DNA of 64,000 nt, taken from Bacillota bacterium. GTDB taxonomy: Bacteria > Bacillota > UBA4882 > UBA8346. Below the pieces are notes generated by a model that had not been told where the DNA came from, ran no database searches, and was given only the letters and a program-made list of their open reading frames with translations. The position numbers and the translations under genes are program-made. Of this stretch, positions 42,018 to 50,654 are shown in pieces. Every line of letters starts with the position of its first letter. The stretch's first letter is position 1. Location: the NCBI GenBank assembly GCA_023410535.1, contig JAEYPR010000021.1, positions 71,592 through 135,591 of the forward strand, read 5' to 3'.

Positions 42018-42476
42018 TTAGCCCAAATTGTATTCCCATTGATTCCAATACTTACGATAAAGTTCACGATCGGCTTCTTGTTGACCATCGGGGGTCAGCA
42101 CCAGCCAAACGCCGAACGGAATGCCGGTAACTACGCTGTTTGCCTGATAGGAACTGAGATAGTGACGAGTTTGGCGGTATTTTCGGTAGGAAGAACGCAG
42201 ATCACCGACGACATCGAGGGGGTGGCCGGGATGAATCTCCCGTTTCGGAAAGGATTGACCGAAGGCTTGAACAGGGATTTGCCTGATCTTTACATACCCC
42301 ATCCCGTGTAAATTAAAAATGATTTGGAGCGTATCGTCAGCGGCGCTTTGGGGCGCAAATTGTTTTACCAAACCATCGATGATTTCCAATGGTTCGGCAT
42401 CCAAGGACAACATATCAAGGATAGACCATTCCACCTGGCTTAACTCAGGCTCAATGACCAGGTTCAGGTTGTTCAT
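42018..42476 (-). CDS. Hypothetical protein (152 aa)
   Basis: A soluble protein with no signal or TM. The N-terminal part ('PELSQVEWSILDMLSLDAEP' and following helices to 'LQIIFNLHGMGYVKI') looks like a winged-helix-sized helical domain. The C-terminus is Arg/Tyr-rich with 'VWLVLTPDGQQEADRELYRK', reminiscent of the wing and final helix of MarR/PadR-like proteins. No family is recognised with confidence; a DNA-binding role is possible but unproven. AAAGGGGGTCACCGTAGCG precedes the ATG. Confidence 0.6.
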   Translation of the reverse strand: MNNLNLVIEPELSQVEWSILDMLSLDAEPLEIIDGLVKQFAPQSAADDTLQIIFNLHGMGYVKIRQIPVQAFGQSFPKREIHPGHPLDVVGDLRSSYRKYRQTRHYLSSYQANSVVTGIPFGVWLVLTPDGQQEADRELYRKYWNQWEYNLG

Positions 42477-42677
42477 CGCTACGGTGACCCCCTTTGATTC
42501 CAGGCAAGCTCATGGGGTATTGATGTTTAGTAAAGGAACTGTATAATTAATGTAACAATTTTGTTACTATCATATTCAACTCAGCGCCAGATTTTCCTTC
42601 TGAATTTCGAAAATTTAGTACCGCGAACGAAGGGGATGGGCTGAACGGGGAGCAGAAATTTGGCGTCAAGAATAAAA

Positions 42678-42707
42678 AACGCCGCATATCCGCAGATATT
42701 GGCGTTT
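42678..42707 (-). terminator. Terminator of the 56-aa protein gene
   Basis: AACGCC / GGCGTT stem with an inner ATATC / GATAT stem, followed by TTTTTTATT on the minus strand. Confidence 0.75.
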
Positions 42708-42738
42708 CAAAACCGGATTAACGATGGGGAACCGACGA

Positions 42739-42909
42739 TTAATTCACCTCGTCGAGTTTGAGGAGTTTCTTTGCTTTATAAAGGTGTTCGAGGGCTAATT
42801 GAATCTCATCGCGGACTGCAGTGTCAATTTTCCCCGCTTTATCAAGGAAAAACAGGATCTGGCCGATTTGTAGAACCAACTCCGCCTCGAGCATTGATTT
42901 GAGAATCAT
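42739..42909 (-). CDS. Small hypothetical helical protein (56 aa)
   Basis: A short, mostly helical protein ('MILKSMLEAELVLQIGQILF' at the start, 'EHLYKAKKLLKLDEV' at the end) with no TM segment strong enough to call. The ATG at 42909 is chosen because GGAGGGGATTTTGCCAAA precedes it; an in-frame ATG at 42936 would add nine residues. Its own terminator downstream supports expression. A dispersed structured repeat lies about 260 bases upstream in the same direction. Family unknown. Confidence 0.6.
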   Translation of the reverse strand: MILKSMLEAELVLQIGQILFFLDKAGKIDTAVRDEIQLALEHLYKAKKLLKLDEVN

Positions 42910-43057
42910 TTTGGCAAAATCCCCTCCGTGCACCATTTCAATTCATCCATTGAATTGTAACTTTACCATCGGCTAAATTTGACCATCGCTTTAGGGGAAG
43001 GGATGAACGGGTCAATCGGGAAAAAGCGAGCCGGAGGATAGAAATCCAAACGGTTTG

Positions 43058-43076
43058 CTTTAAGCAAAACATTTTT
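43058..43076. repeat. Small perfect inverted repeat
   Basis: TTTGCTT-T-AAGCAAA in the 387-bp gap 42910-43296, just upstream of a TATAGT (about 43083); it could be an operator or short hairpin. Confidence 0.35.
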
Positions 43077-43170
43077 TGTGCTATAGTAAAACTATTCGCT
43101 TTTTGCAATGAAGTTAGACTAAGATTAACAGGCCGCGAGGCATGGCGGTTGTCTTAAACTGTTTCTAAGT

Positions 43171-43268
43171 CGAATCACGACCCGGCCCGGAGGGGTTTGC
43201 GATCGGTTTTCAATTTAGCCCTAACCTTCGGGTCTAGGTGGACAGAAGCCCATTCATCGTATTTTCTA
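43171..43268 (-). repeat. Dispersed structured repeat, copy B
   Basis: The reverse complement closely matches 6333-6435 over about 100 bases. Its hairpin (43219-43238; CCTaGACC-CGAA-GGTTaGGG on the minus strand) keeps the pairing of copy A through G.T wobbles. It lies in the gap upstream of the plus-strand 729-aa gene, but reads toward the 56-aa minus-strand gene. Confidence 0.7.
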
Positions 43269-43296
43269 GATAGCATGAATCAAAGGAGCTGAGCAT

Positions 43297-45486
43297 TTGA
43301 AGGGGAGTAAGTTTATATTCGGATTGATGGTTTTGGGGCTGTTCATGCTCGGCGGAACAAACCTCCACGCTCGTGCCGAGCGGTCGGTTTTGATGATCGA
43401 CATTCCGCGTTTGGATTTGGCGGAAGTTGGACCGGATCTACCCAATTTACAGCATTTTTTGGACCACGGGGCAGTTGGCATCCGGACCAGCCCGCTACCG
43501 AACCCAGTCACGCCCGAAGCGACTTACTTAAGTTTCAATAGCGGTTCCGAATTGAAAATACCGGCCGACGGTTATCGTTTCTATAATGCCGATGAAACGA
43601 TTGACGGGCAAACCGCCGGGCAATTATATCGCAATTTGTTGGGGCGGCCGGTGAAACCGTCAAACGGCGTGACTCCTGATTTTCAGTTGTTAATCGACAA
43701 ATATCAGTTTCCGAAAACCTTGGGCCGGTTTGGCAAAGTTCTACGTCACCACCGGATCGGCACCGCGGTGATTGGAAACGCCGACGGTGAGTTCCTTGAC
43801 CGCGTCAGCGCCGCGATGCTGATGGATGAGACGGGGAAGGTCGATTGGAGCCGTCTTGGTTCTGAAACACTTCAAGCTGATGCGCAGTTTCCTTACGGGT
43901 ATCGGACCAATACCGCAGCGGTCTTGACACTCTGGCGCAGTTGTCGAAGCCAGGCCGGGATAGTGTTGATCACATTGGGGGATTTGGAACGGATCCAACA
44001 GTTCGGACGCTATCTATCGGAATCACGTCGGCTATATTACCGGAAGTTCGCCTTACGGGAGTATGATCGGCTGCTCGGCACGTTGATGACGGAGCGGAGT
44101 CCGGGGACGTTAACGGTCGTATTCAGCGCGGTCCCCCCCGAACAACCGGTATTGGGCGGTACCCGAATGACTCCAGTGGTTTTGCAGGGGCCGGGTTTTC
44201 AAAGCGGTGTCCTTGTGTCCGGCAGTACCCGTAGGAAGGGTCTCATTACGCTAGAAGATTTGCCGGTCACTGTCTTAAGTTACCTGCAAGTCGAGTCGCG
44301 CGGTTTATACCGGGGCGATAAACTGGGTCAAGTGCCGGGGGATTGGCGGCTGATCCCGCAACAACAACAACAATTCCTGGATAATTACAATATTCGTTGG
44401 CCTTTTTTGACGACCTACGCCTATCTGTTGATCGCCAGTTTGTTGGGTACCATCCTTAGCTGGATTTTTGGCTGGAGCGCAAAGGTGATCTCCGGGATTC
44501 GCTGGATTTACTTTTATTTGTTGACAATTCCGGCGGTTTGTATTATTGTCGCCTATCCTAACCCGGTCTCCTGGATCGAGGCGCTTGGTTTAACCATGGG
44601 ACTGGCAACGTTGTTATTCACAGCTGCGAAACTACTCGGCCGGGATTCTTGGCATTGCCTGGCTTGGCTCAGCGGTCTGTCGTTGCTGGTAATCATCGGG
44701 GACGGATTGCTTAACGGTCGCGCCGAATTAAACTCCTTTTGGGGGTATTCGGCGGTGGCGGGAGTCCGTTTCTACGGAATTGGCAATGAATATATGGGTT
44801 TTTTACTGGGTTCGTATATCGTCACGACCGCAATCGTTCTCCACTGTCTGAAACGCAAACCGGTGAAGCTGTTGTGGGCGTTGACGCTTTTGGTTACGGT
44901 CGTTATTATCCATCCCAACTTTGGGGCCAATATTGGCGGTGGAATCACCGCCTTGCTTGGTTTGGGAATCACGACGTTCTTATGGCAAGAGCGGCCGATC
45001 AAGTTGAAAGAACTAATTCTCCTGAGCGGCGCATTGATGCTGATCTTATTGGGAATCGCTTTATGGGATCTTTATTTTAATAAGCAATTGATGACTCATT
45101 TTGGACAGTTCATTATGTTTGTCAAGACCGGCGGCGTTCGCGTATTGCTGGAGATGGTCCAACGGAAATTGCAATTGAATTATGATTTGATGACCTCATC
45201 ACCGTGGACTTGGGCGTTGATCGGACTGTTGGCGCTTGGTCCGTTGCTTTATAAGACCCGCTCTAAAGTTGTCACAGTTTTATTCAATGATTATCCAATG
45301 CTCTTTAAAGGTTGGGTTGGTCTGTCATGGACAGCGTTGATTGGAATCGCTGTAAACGATACGGGAATTGTGGCTGCGGCGACAATAATGATCTTTGGCG
45401 GGGCTTTATTGCTGCAATTGACGGCTACGGTGTTTGCCCCGGCGGAGATGAACGATTCGGTAACAAAGGAGTCAAGGATATCTTGA
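43297..45486 (+). CDS. Polytopic membrane protein with degenerate alkaline-phosphatase-like domain (paralogue 1)
   Basis: The 729-aa protein has a signal sequence (about 1-28), an extracytoplasmic domain (about 29-360) and roughly ten TM segments. The soluble part resembles the alkaline-phosphatase/sulfatase fold: 'SVLMIDIPRLDL', a 'TPEATYLSFNSGS' loop where the nucleophile lies, and 'GSTRRKGLITLEDLPVTVLS' near its end. The usual metal-binding SDHG is replaced ('VVFSAVPPEQP'). The membrane part carries 'GYSAVAGVRFYGIGNEYMGF', 'HPNFGANIGGGITALLG' and 'AVNDTGIVAAA', all matched in the next gene. TTG start behind AAAGGAGCTGAGCAT. No named family is recognised; an envelope glycan or lipid role is inferred. 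Confidence 0.72.
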   Translation: MKGSKFIFGLMVLGLFMLGGTNLHARAERSVLMIDIPRLDLAEVGPDLPNLQHFLDHGAVGIRTSPLPNPVTPEATYLSFNSGSELKIPADGYRFYNADETIDGQTAGQLYRNLLGRPVKPSNGVTPDFQLLIDKYQFPKTLGRFGKVLRHHRIGTAVIGNADGEFLDRVSAAMLMDETGKVDWSRLGSETLQADAQFPYGYRTNTAAVLTLWRSCRSQAGIVLITLGDLERIQQFGRYLSESRRLYYRKFALREYDRLLGTLMTERSPGTLTVVFSAVPPEQPVLGGTRMTPVVLQGPGFQSGVLVSGSTRRKGLITLEDLPVTVLSYLQVESRGLYRGDKLGQVPGDWRLIPQQQQQFLDNYNIRWPFLTTYAYLLIASLLGTILSWIFGWSAKVISGIRWIYFYLLTIPAVCIIVAYPNPVSWIEALGLTMGLATLLFTAAKLLGRDSWHCLAWLSGLSLLVIIGDGLLNGRAELNSFWGYSAVAGVRFYGIGNEYMGFLLGSYIVTTAIVLHCLKRKPVKLLWALTLLVTVVIIHPNFGANIGGGITALLGLGITTFLWQERPIKLKELILLSGALMLILLGIALWDLYFNKQLMTHFGQFIMFVKTGGVRVLLEMVQRKLQLNYDLMTSSPWTWALIGLLALGPLLYKTRSKVVTVLFNDYPMLFKGWVGLSWTALIGIAVNDTGIVAAATIMIFGGALLLQLTATVFAPAEMNDSVTKESRIS

Positions 45487-47633
45487 GGACTAGAGTCATA
45501 TTAATAAGCTGTATCTTTTTGGCGCTCTGGGTCTTTCCGATTGTCAGCCGGACCGCCGTCGCTTCCGTCAGTCAAGTAACGCGTCCGATTGTTATAATTA
45601 CTGTCGATAAGTTGGACGGCAACGAACTGTTCGCCAGTTCCCTGCCTTCCATCCGGAAGTTGCTGGGCACCAGCGCTGTGGCGTTAATGAATATTCGAAG
45701 TTTATCGGGTTTATCCGACTCCGCTAGCAGTTATCTAACGCTGGGCGCGGGAAGCCGGAGCAGTTACCCCACGCCTCCGCGGAAGGATCCGCTCGTCACA
45801 TTGGATAATAGTGCGAATTCCACCCGGTTTCGCAATTGGAGCATCGGTTCGCAAGGACTGGTCTCCGGTACCCAGCTGGGTCTGGCGGAGATCGGCTGGG
45901 TGGCGAACGAAGCACTGCTCGAAGGTCATCCCCAAGACCCCGGCCGTTTGGGAGAGATACTCCACCGGGTCGGCTGGCAGACTTGCGTTATCGGCAATTT
46001 GGATACCGGTTACGGATTGTACCGTCCCGGCGGCTTAATTGTAATGGATAACCGGGGTTCAGTCGACGACGGCGCGGTTGGTCCCGAACTGAATGAGCTG
46101 GATCCTGGGTTTCCCTATCGCCAACGTTTCAGTCCCACTAAAACGTTAACGGTCTTGAAGCAAAAACTTCAGTCGCAGCGGGTGTTAGTGGTTGAATATG
46201 GCGATTTTTTTCGTTTGGACGAGTATCGGGATGAGATGCTCCCGGCGCAGTGGGAGAAATTAAAGCTCCAGAACATGCGGCGCTTTGACCAATTTCTCGG
46301 TTCCGTGCTGGAATTGCAAGAACAAAACGGGTTTGCTTTGATCCTGGTTGGCCCGTCGGTTTCTAAAAAAGGCCTACTACAAAAGGCATTGTTGGAGCCG
46401 TTGGTGATTCGGGATTCCATGGAATCACCGGGTCTATTACGTTCGGGTACAACCAAGTGGACAGGTGTGGTAGCTAATGTTGATCTCGTTCCGACCATTA
46501 TGCAACTGGCCGGGGTACAGGACGAAACCCGCTTGACCGGACGGGTGGTCTCCAACGTGGCAACACAAGATTATTTACGCAAGATCGAAAACCTCAACAA
46601 CCGGTTGATGACGATCAACGCTAATCAGCGAGAGTTGCTTGACTGGTATATCGGAATCATCTCGATTGTCTGGATTCTTGCTTTATTAACGCTGTTAATT
46701 CGCAAAGCGGCCTGGGGACGTTGGCTGTTGACCGGCTTGTTGACAATCCCGGGAATATTCATTCTGATGCCGCTCCTGCCGGAGGCTTGCTGGAATGTTG
46801 TCAGTTTGATATTGCTGATTGGGGTTGTGACGTTGTTGCTCACGCGCGTCAAGGCGACCGAAGCTCAGATGTTATTGATTGCTTCCGTGACGTGGGGCAT
46901 GCTGATCGTGGACCAATTCTGCGGTTGGCGGTTGATTCGCTTCTCGGCGCTGGGCTATAGCGCGGCGGCCGGGTCGCGTTATTACGGTTTGGGCAATGAG
47001 CTGATGGGGGTGTTTTTGGCGGCGGCCTTATTGTTGGCGGATTTGTTGCGCCGGAAGTTCAAGCGCAATGGTCCGGCTTTGCTGGTGTTGGCAATCAGTT
47101 TGTTTGTCTTGAGTTGGCCGCAATTAGGGGCGAAATTTGGCGGGATTTTGGCAGGAACCATCGGTTTTTCAGTTTATTTAATCCGGCTGTACCGGCTAAA
47201 CTTCCGGAACAAATGGTTGTGGATCGTCTTGATCGGCGGTTTCGCTGTTTTAGCATCGGTTGGTTTATGGGATTACCTCCGCCATCCGGATCAGCAGACA
47301 CATATCGGCCGTTTTGTCGGACTTTTCTTTTCCAAGCAATTCGGACAAGTGGGAGAGATTATTCTGCGTAAATTCGAGATGGAAATAAAACTCTCCCTCT
47401 TCAGTCCCTGGATGCGGATCATCTTCTTGGCGCTCGGGTTGGGTATTGTTAACCGCTTAATTTTAAAGCGGGCGCTGGTTCAACCGGAAGAACGTTTGGT
47501 TTGGCAGGCGATTCTCGCCGCCGGGTTAGCTTCCTATGCGGTAAATGACGCCGGGGTTTTGGCGTTTGCCACCTGTCTTGCTTTTGGTTACACTTATATG
47601 CTGTTACGGCGGACTGCCGTGAAAACCGCTTAA
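45483..47633 (+). CDS. Polytopic membrane protein with degenerate alkaline-phosphatase-like domain (paralogue 2)
   Basis: The 716-aa tandem paralogue of the upstream gene has a signal sequence, an extracytoplasmic domain (about 28-375) and about ten TMs. Shared motifs are 'PIVIITVDKLDGNEL', 'SDSASSYLTLGAGSR', 'SGTTKWTGVVANVDLVPTIM', 'GYSAAAGSRYYGLGNELMGV', 'WPQLGAKFGGILAG' and 'YAVNDAGVLAFAT'. As in paralogue 1, the SDHG metal site is missing ('ILVGPSVSKKG'). The TTG start overlaps the upstream stop (TTGA) behind AAAGGAGTC, so the two are co-translated and may form a heteromer. A terminator follows. Confidence 0.72.
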   Translation: MRTRVILISCIFLALWVFPIVSRTAVASVSQVTRPIVIITVDKLDGNELFASSLPSIRKLLGTSAVALMNIRSLSGLSDSASSYLTLGAGSRSSYPTPPRKDPLVTLDNSANSTRFRNWSIGSQGLVSGTQLGLAEIGWVANEALLEGHPQDPGRLGEILHRVGWQTCVIGNLDTGYGLYRPGGLIVMDNRGSVDDGAVGPELNELDPGFPYRQRFSPTKTLTVLKQKLQSQRVLVVEYGDFFRLDEYRDEMLPAQWEKLKLQNMRRFDQFLGSVLELQEQNGFALILVGPSVSKKGLLQKALLEPLVIRDSMESPGLLRSGTTKWTGVVANVDLVPTIMQLAGVQDETRLTGRVVSNVATQDYLRKIENLNNRLMTINANQRELLDWYIGIISIVWILALLTLLIRKAAWGRWLLTGLLTIPGIFILMPLLPEACWNVVSLILLIGVVTLLLTRVKATEAQMLLIASVTWGMLIVDQFCGWRLIRFSALGYSAAAGSRYYGLGNELMGVFLAAALLLADLLRRKFKRNGPALLVLAISLFVLSWPQLGAKFGGILAGTIGFSVYLIRLYRLNFRNKWLWIVLIGGFAVLASVGLWDYLRHPDQQTHIGRFVGLFFSKQFGQVGEIILRKFEMEIKLSLFSPWMRIIFLALGLGIVNRLILKRALVQPEERLVWQAILAAGLASYAVNDAGVLAFATCLAFGYTYMLLRRTAVKTA

Positions 47634-47673
47634 GGAACGGGAAATTGCCGCTGGAGTCAGCAATGTCGGATGT

Positions 47674-47702
47674 AAAGATCAGCTATTGGGCTGATCTTTT
47701 TT
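47674..47702 (+). terminator. Rho-independent terminator after the paralogue pair
   Basis: AAAGATCAGC-TATTGG-GCTGATCTTT hairpin followed by T-rich sequence. Confidence 0.88.
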
Positions 47703-47800
47703 ATTGCAGTTTTTTAAACCGTTGAACTCGGAAACTTTTTCAAGCCACTCAGATATATGATACAACGTACACCCATATATTGATGACGGAGGTGATCTCA

Positions 47801-48682
47801 ATGTGGTTCATCATTTGGCGGCGCAATTTCGGCAGAACGCTTTTCAATCTATTGGTCGTTGCGGTTTTAATATCAGGGATCATGACAGCGATACGCGGTT
47901 CAATCCCTACTAGCAGTCAAGCCAAAAACGGCTTTATCACATTAATCATTGATGACTTTGGCAATTATGGCGACGGAACTTTGGCGATTTTAAAATTAGG
48001 GATTCCGATTACCGCAGCGGTCATGCCTTTTCTCGAGCATAGCCGGAGTGACGCTGATTTGGCGCATGAATATGGGCAGGAGGTGATTTTACATCTCCCG
48101 ATGGAAGCAAAGACCGGCCAGTTGAGTTGGCTCGGACCGCGGCCAATCGTCACCAAGCTGTCTACGGAACAGATTCAAACGCAAGTGCGGGAAGGGTTAG
48201 CGCAGATTTCCTGGGCGGTCGGGGTTAACAACCACATGGGATCCAAGGCAATGGAAGATTCACGGGTGGTTCGGGCGGTGCTGGAGGTAATCCGGGAGAA
48301 AAATTTAATCTTTGTGGATAGCCGGACAACCGAACGCTCAGCAGCGCCTCAAATAAACCGGGAATTAAACCTGCCGTATTTAAGCCGTAACGTCTTTTTA
48401 GAATTGACAAAAGATAAAGCGAGTATCATCAAGCAGCTACAAAAGCTTGGCGATATCGCTTTGGCAAAAGGCTATGCCATTGGAATCGGCCATGTCGGCC
48501 ATGATGGCGGTAGTGTAACCGCCGCCGCAATTCGCGATACGTATCCTGAACTGCAAGCAAGAGGAATCCAATTTATTCCGTTGCTGCAGATGCGGGCGGT
48601 GGTTTTAGAACATCAGTCACACGGCCAACTGACCGGAACCGAACGCCAACCGAAGGTGCCGGAGCCGGTGACAGCGCCTTAA
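47801..48682 (+). CDS. Divergent polysaccharide deacetylase family protein
   Basis: The 293-aa YibQ-like protein of the divergent polysaccharide deacetylase family has an N-terminal TM anchor (about 8-28) and an exported domain: 'FITLIIDDFGNYGDGTLAIL', 'ITAAVMPFLEHSRSDADLA', 'VILHLPMEA', 'AVGVNNHMGSKAMED', 'LIFVDSRTT' and 'YAIGIGHVGHDGGSV'. The Asp-Asp and His residues form the expected metal site. Substrate not known. The ATG at 47801 is chosen because GACGGAGGTGATCTCA precedes it. It converges with the TPR gene with a 4-base overlap. Confidence 0.88.
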   Translation: MWFIIWRRNFGRTLFNLLVVAVLISGIMTAIRGSIPTSSQAKNGFITLIIDDFGNYGDGTLAILKLGIPITAAVMPFLEHSRSDADLAHEYGQEVILHLPMEAKTGQLSWLGPRPIVTKLSTEQIQTQVREGLAQISWAVGVNNHMGSKAMEDSRVVRAVLEVIREKNLIFVDSRTTERSAAPQINRELNLPYLSRNVFLELTKDKASIIKQLQKLGDIALAKGYAIGIGHVGHDGGSVTAAAIRDTYPELQARGIQFIPLLQMRAVVLEHQSHGQLTGTERQPKVPEPVTAP

Positions 48683-49536
48683 GTGGTTGCGATTGACGTT
48701 TCCGGGGGGGACGATTGCAATCGTTGTTTGGTTTGGTCCAGCCATTCTTGGGCCTCATTCGCCGGAACGTCCGATAATAACGGATCCTCGATGATCCGTT
48801 CTACGGCGGTTGTTAAATGGTCAAAAGCGTTTTGCAGCTCCCCGAGTTCTAATTCGGAACGGCCCAACCAGTAATAAGTTTCAACCGGCCAACTCAAGTG
48901 CGAAATTGCCCATTCAAAATTGTTTTTGGCGGCTGGAAAATCGCCCATGGCAAATTGAATCCGGGCCGCAATTAAGACCGGTTGGGTGTTAGACAGATCA
49001 AATGAGCGAGCTTTTTCGGCCGCGTCTAACGCTTCAGGCAATAAACCGAGTTGTTGATAAACTCGGGCTAAATTGATATATAACGGCATCGTTTGGTGGT
49101 TTTGGGAGATCAATTCTTCCAAAATGGTCCGGGCGGTGACGAAACTACCCATTTCCCGGTGAGCCGCAGCCAAATGTACACGGAGTTGGGGTTGAAGTTT
49201 TTTATTGGCGAAAATAACCGCTTTTTCAAGAGAGGTGATTACTTCTTCCCAACGTTTTTGGCGGCCGAGGATCATACTTAACGCCACATACGGTTGGGCG
49301 AAACTCGCTCCGGATTTTGCCGAACGTTTCAATAAAGGTTCGGCTTTGACCGGATCCGGGTTGAGCGCCGCAATGTAATTCCAAAAAACGGCGGGCGCGG
49401 TCAGGTATAGGAGTAAAAGCCAACCGGCAATCCCCCCAATAAACAGCGGCCAACCGGGTTTGAATAGAAAAGCAACGAAACACCAACCGACCAAGAGCAA
49501 GGGGATGTTTTTCTGCCAAAATGCCTGGAACTTCAT
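48679..49536 (-). CDS. Membrane-anchored TPR protein
   Basis: The 285-aa protein has two N-terminal hydrophobic segments ('IPLLLVGWCFVAFLFKPGWP', 'LFIGGIAGWLLLLYLTAPAV', about 11-50) and then TPR-type helical repeats with the pattern of Ala/Gly/Tyr at repeat positions ('LYINLARVYQQLGLLPEALD', 'ETYYWLGRSELELGELQNAF'). TPRs usually bind partner proteins. The partner is unknown; position suggests the envelope genes nearby. GGAGGTATAGTT precedes the ATG. Confidence 0.85.
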   Translation of the reverse strand: MKFQAFWQKNIPLLLVGWCFVAFLFKPGWPLFIGGIAGWLLLLYLTAPAVFWNYIAALNPDPVKAEPLLKRSAKSGASFAQPYVALSMILGRQKRWEEVITSLEKAVIFANKKLQPQLRVHLAAAHREMGSFVTARTILEELISQNHQTMPLYINLARVYQQLGLLPEALDAAEKARSFDLSNTQPVLIAARIQFAMGDFPAAKNNFEWAISHLSWPVETYYWLGRSELELGELQNAFDHLTTAVERIIEDPLLSDVPANEAQEWLDQTKQRLQSSPPETSIATT

Positions 49537-49701
49537 AACTATACCTCCGTTAATTAACTATAGCTGTCGCCTGAAATATTTGGAACAATACTTAGCATTG
49601 ATCATCAATTAAGAAGTTGTGAGTTTTCCGATGATACTCAACATTATAACAAAACCGGCATCGGTATTGAAGAACGATATTTCCGAAAGAAGGGAAAGGC
49701 A

Positions 49702-50193
49702 ATGATTCAAAATAACCCGGAGATTGATTTCGGCAGCAAAGCGCCTGAGTTCCATCTGCCCGACCAATATTCAAACGAACGAAGATTAGCTGAGTTCCAA
49801 GGGCGTTGGTTGGTGCTCTACTTTTATCCGAAAGATAATACCAGCGGCTGCACCATTGAAGCCGTCGGTTTCTCGGAACGCCTGCCGGATTTTCAGCGGC
49901 TCAATACGGAGGTCATCGGCGTGAGTCCGGACTCCGTCACCAGCCACTGTTCATTTATGGACAAACACCGTTTGCAACTGATCTTGCTCAGCGACACTGA
50001 ACATCGGGTTTTGCAGGCTTATGGAGTTTGGGGTAAGAAGCAGCTCTATGGCCGCGAATATATGGGGGTAATTCGAAGTACATTTTTGATTGACCCCGCC
50101 GGAACCGTTCGAGCGGTCTGGCGTAACGTAAAGCTTAAAGATCATGTTGAGGCGGTTTACCAAAGAGTGAAAGAGCTTACGGCCGTTCAATAG
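49702..50193 (+). CDS. bcp: Bcp/PrxQ-type peroxiredoxin
   Basis: Thiol peroxidase reducing H2O2 and organic hydroperoxides; 163 aa. The peroxidatic Cys50 sits in 'YFYPKDNTSGCTIEAVGF', and a second Cys ('TSHCSFMDKH') could resolve it. The thioredoxin-fold strand 'VIRSTFLIDPAGTVRAVWRN' is typical of Bcp. GAAGGGAAAGGCA precedes the ATG, and a hairpin terminator follows 30 bases after the stop. Confidence 0.93.
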   Translation: MIQNNPEIDFGSKAPEFHLPDQYSNERRLAEFQGRWLVLYFYPKDNTSGCTIEAVGFSERLPDFQRLNTEVIGVSPDSVTSHCSFMDKHRLQLILLSDTEHRVLQAYGVWGKKQLYGREYMGVIRSTFLIDPAGTVRAVWRNVKLKDHVEAVYQRVKELTAVQ

Positions 50194-50221
50194 ATATTGG
50201 GCGATTGTTGAGCAGCGCCAT

Positions 50222-50258
50222 AAGAAAATCGGATCCGGACGGGTTCGATTTTCTTATT
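50222..50258 (+). terminator. Rho-independent terminator after bcp
   Basis: AAGAAAATCG ... CGATTTTCTT hairpin with an inner GC-rich stem, followed by T-rich sequence. Confidence 0.8.
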
Positions 50259-50654
50259 ATTCGGGATAAATTGGCTGCGGAACCTGATATATCAATTTAT
50301 GAAACAGGCAAACAGCTGGTTATTGTTTTTCCAGAACAACCATAAATTTGCGGTAAATAGTTTCATTTTGGAAAATATTATGTTATATTTGATGGTAGAA
50401 AGTAAATTCCAACCTAAAAAAGTTATTCTTTCAGACTTTTTATTTCCAGCGCCTTGTTGATTCGAACCCTGGATCAATCGCTGGGCAAACACTCCGAGAA
50501 TTGCATCTGACAAACGCCCCCTTCGCGAGACGAATAACCAATATATGATCAGCCCAGATATATCTCTTAATTTATTGCGATATTGCTTCGTGAAAAATAT
50601 TGTTTTGCAATTCTCGCAACTCACCAGAGCGAACCGTTGGGGAGGTAAATTGGA
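50259..50654. other. Noncoding gap upstream of the 953-aa protein gene
   Basis: About 400 AT-rich bases. The only notable word is a minus-strand GGGTTCGAATC-like T-loop look-alike near 50458-50480, without a tRNA around it. No ORF with codon bias like its neighbours is seen. GGGGAGGTAAATTGGA at the right end is the ribosome binding site of the next gene. Confidence 0.5.

Noticed and set aside
42542..42547. TATAAT on the plus strand between two minus-strand genes
   Set aside because: A TTGATG 16 bases upstream makes it promoter-like, but no plus-strand gene follows for 750 bases; left as unsupported.
50450..50485. tRNA or att-site fragment (GGGTTCGAATC on the minus strand)
   Set aside because: No acceptor, D or anticodon stem can be folded around the T-loop-like word, and no integrase is nearby.
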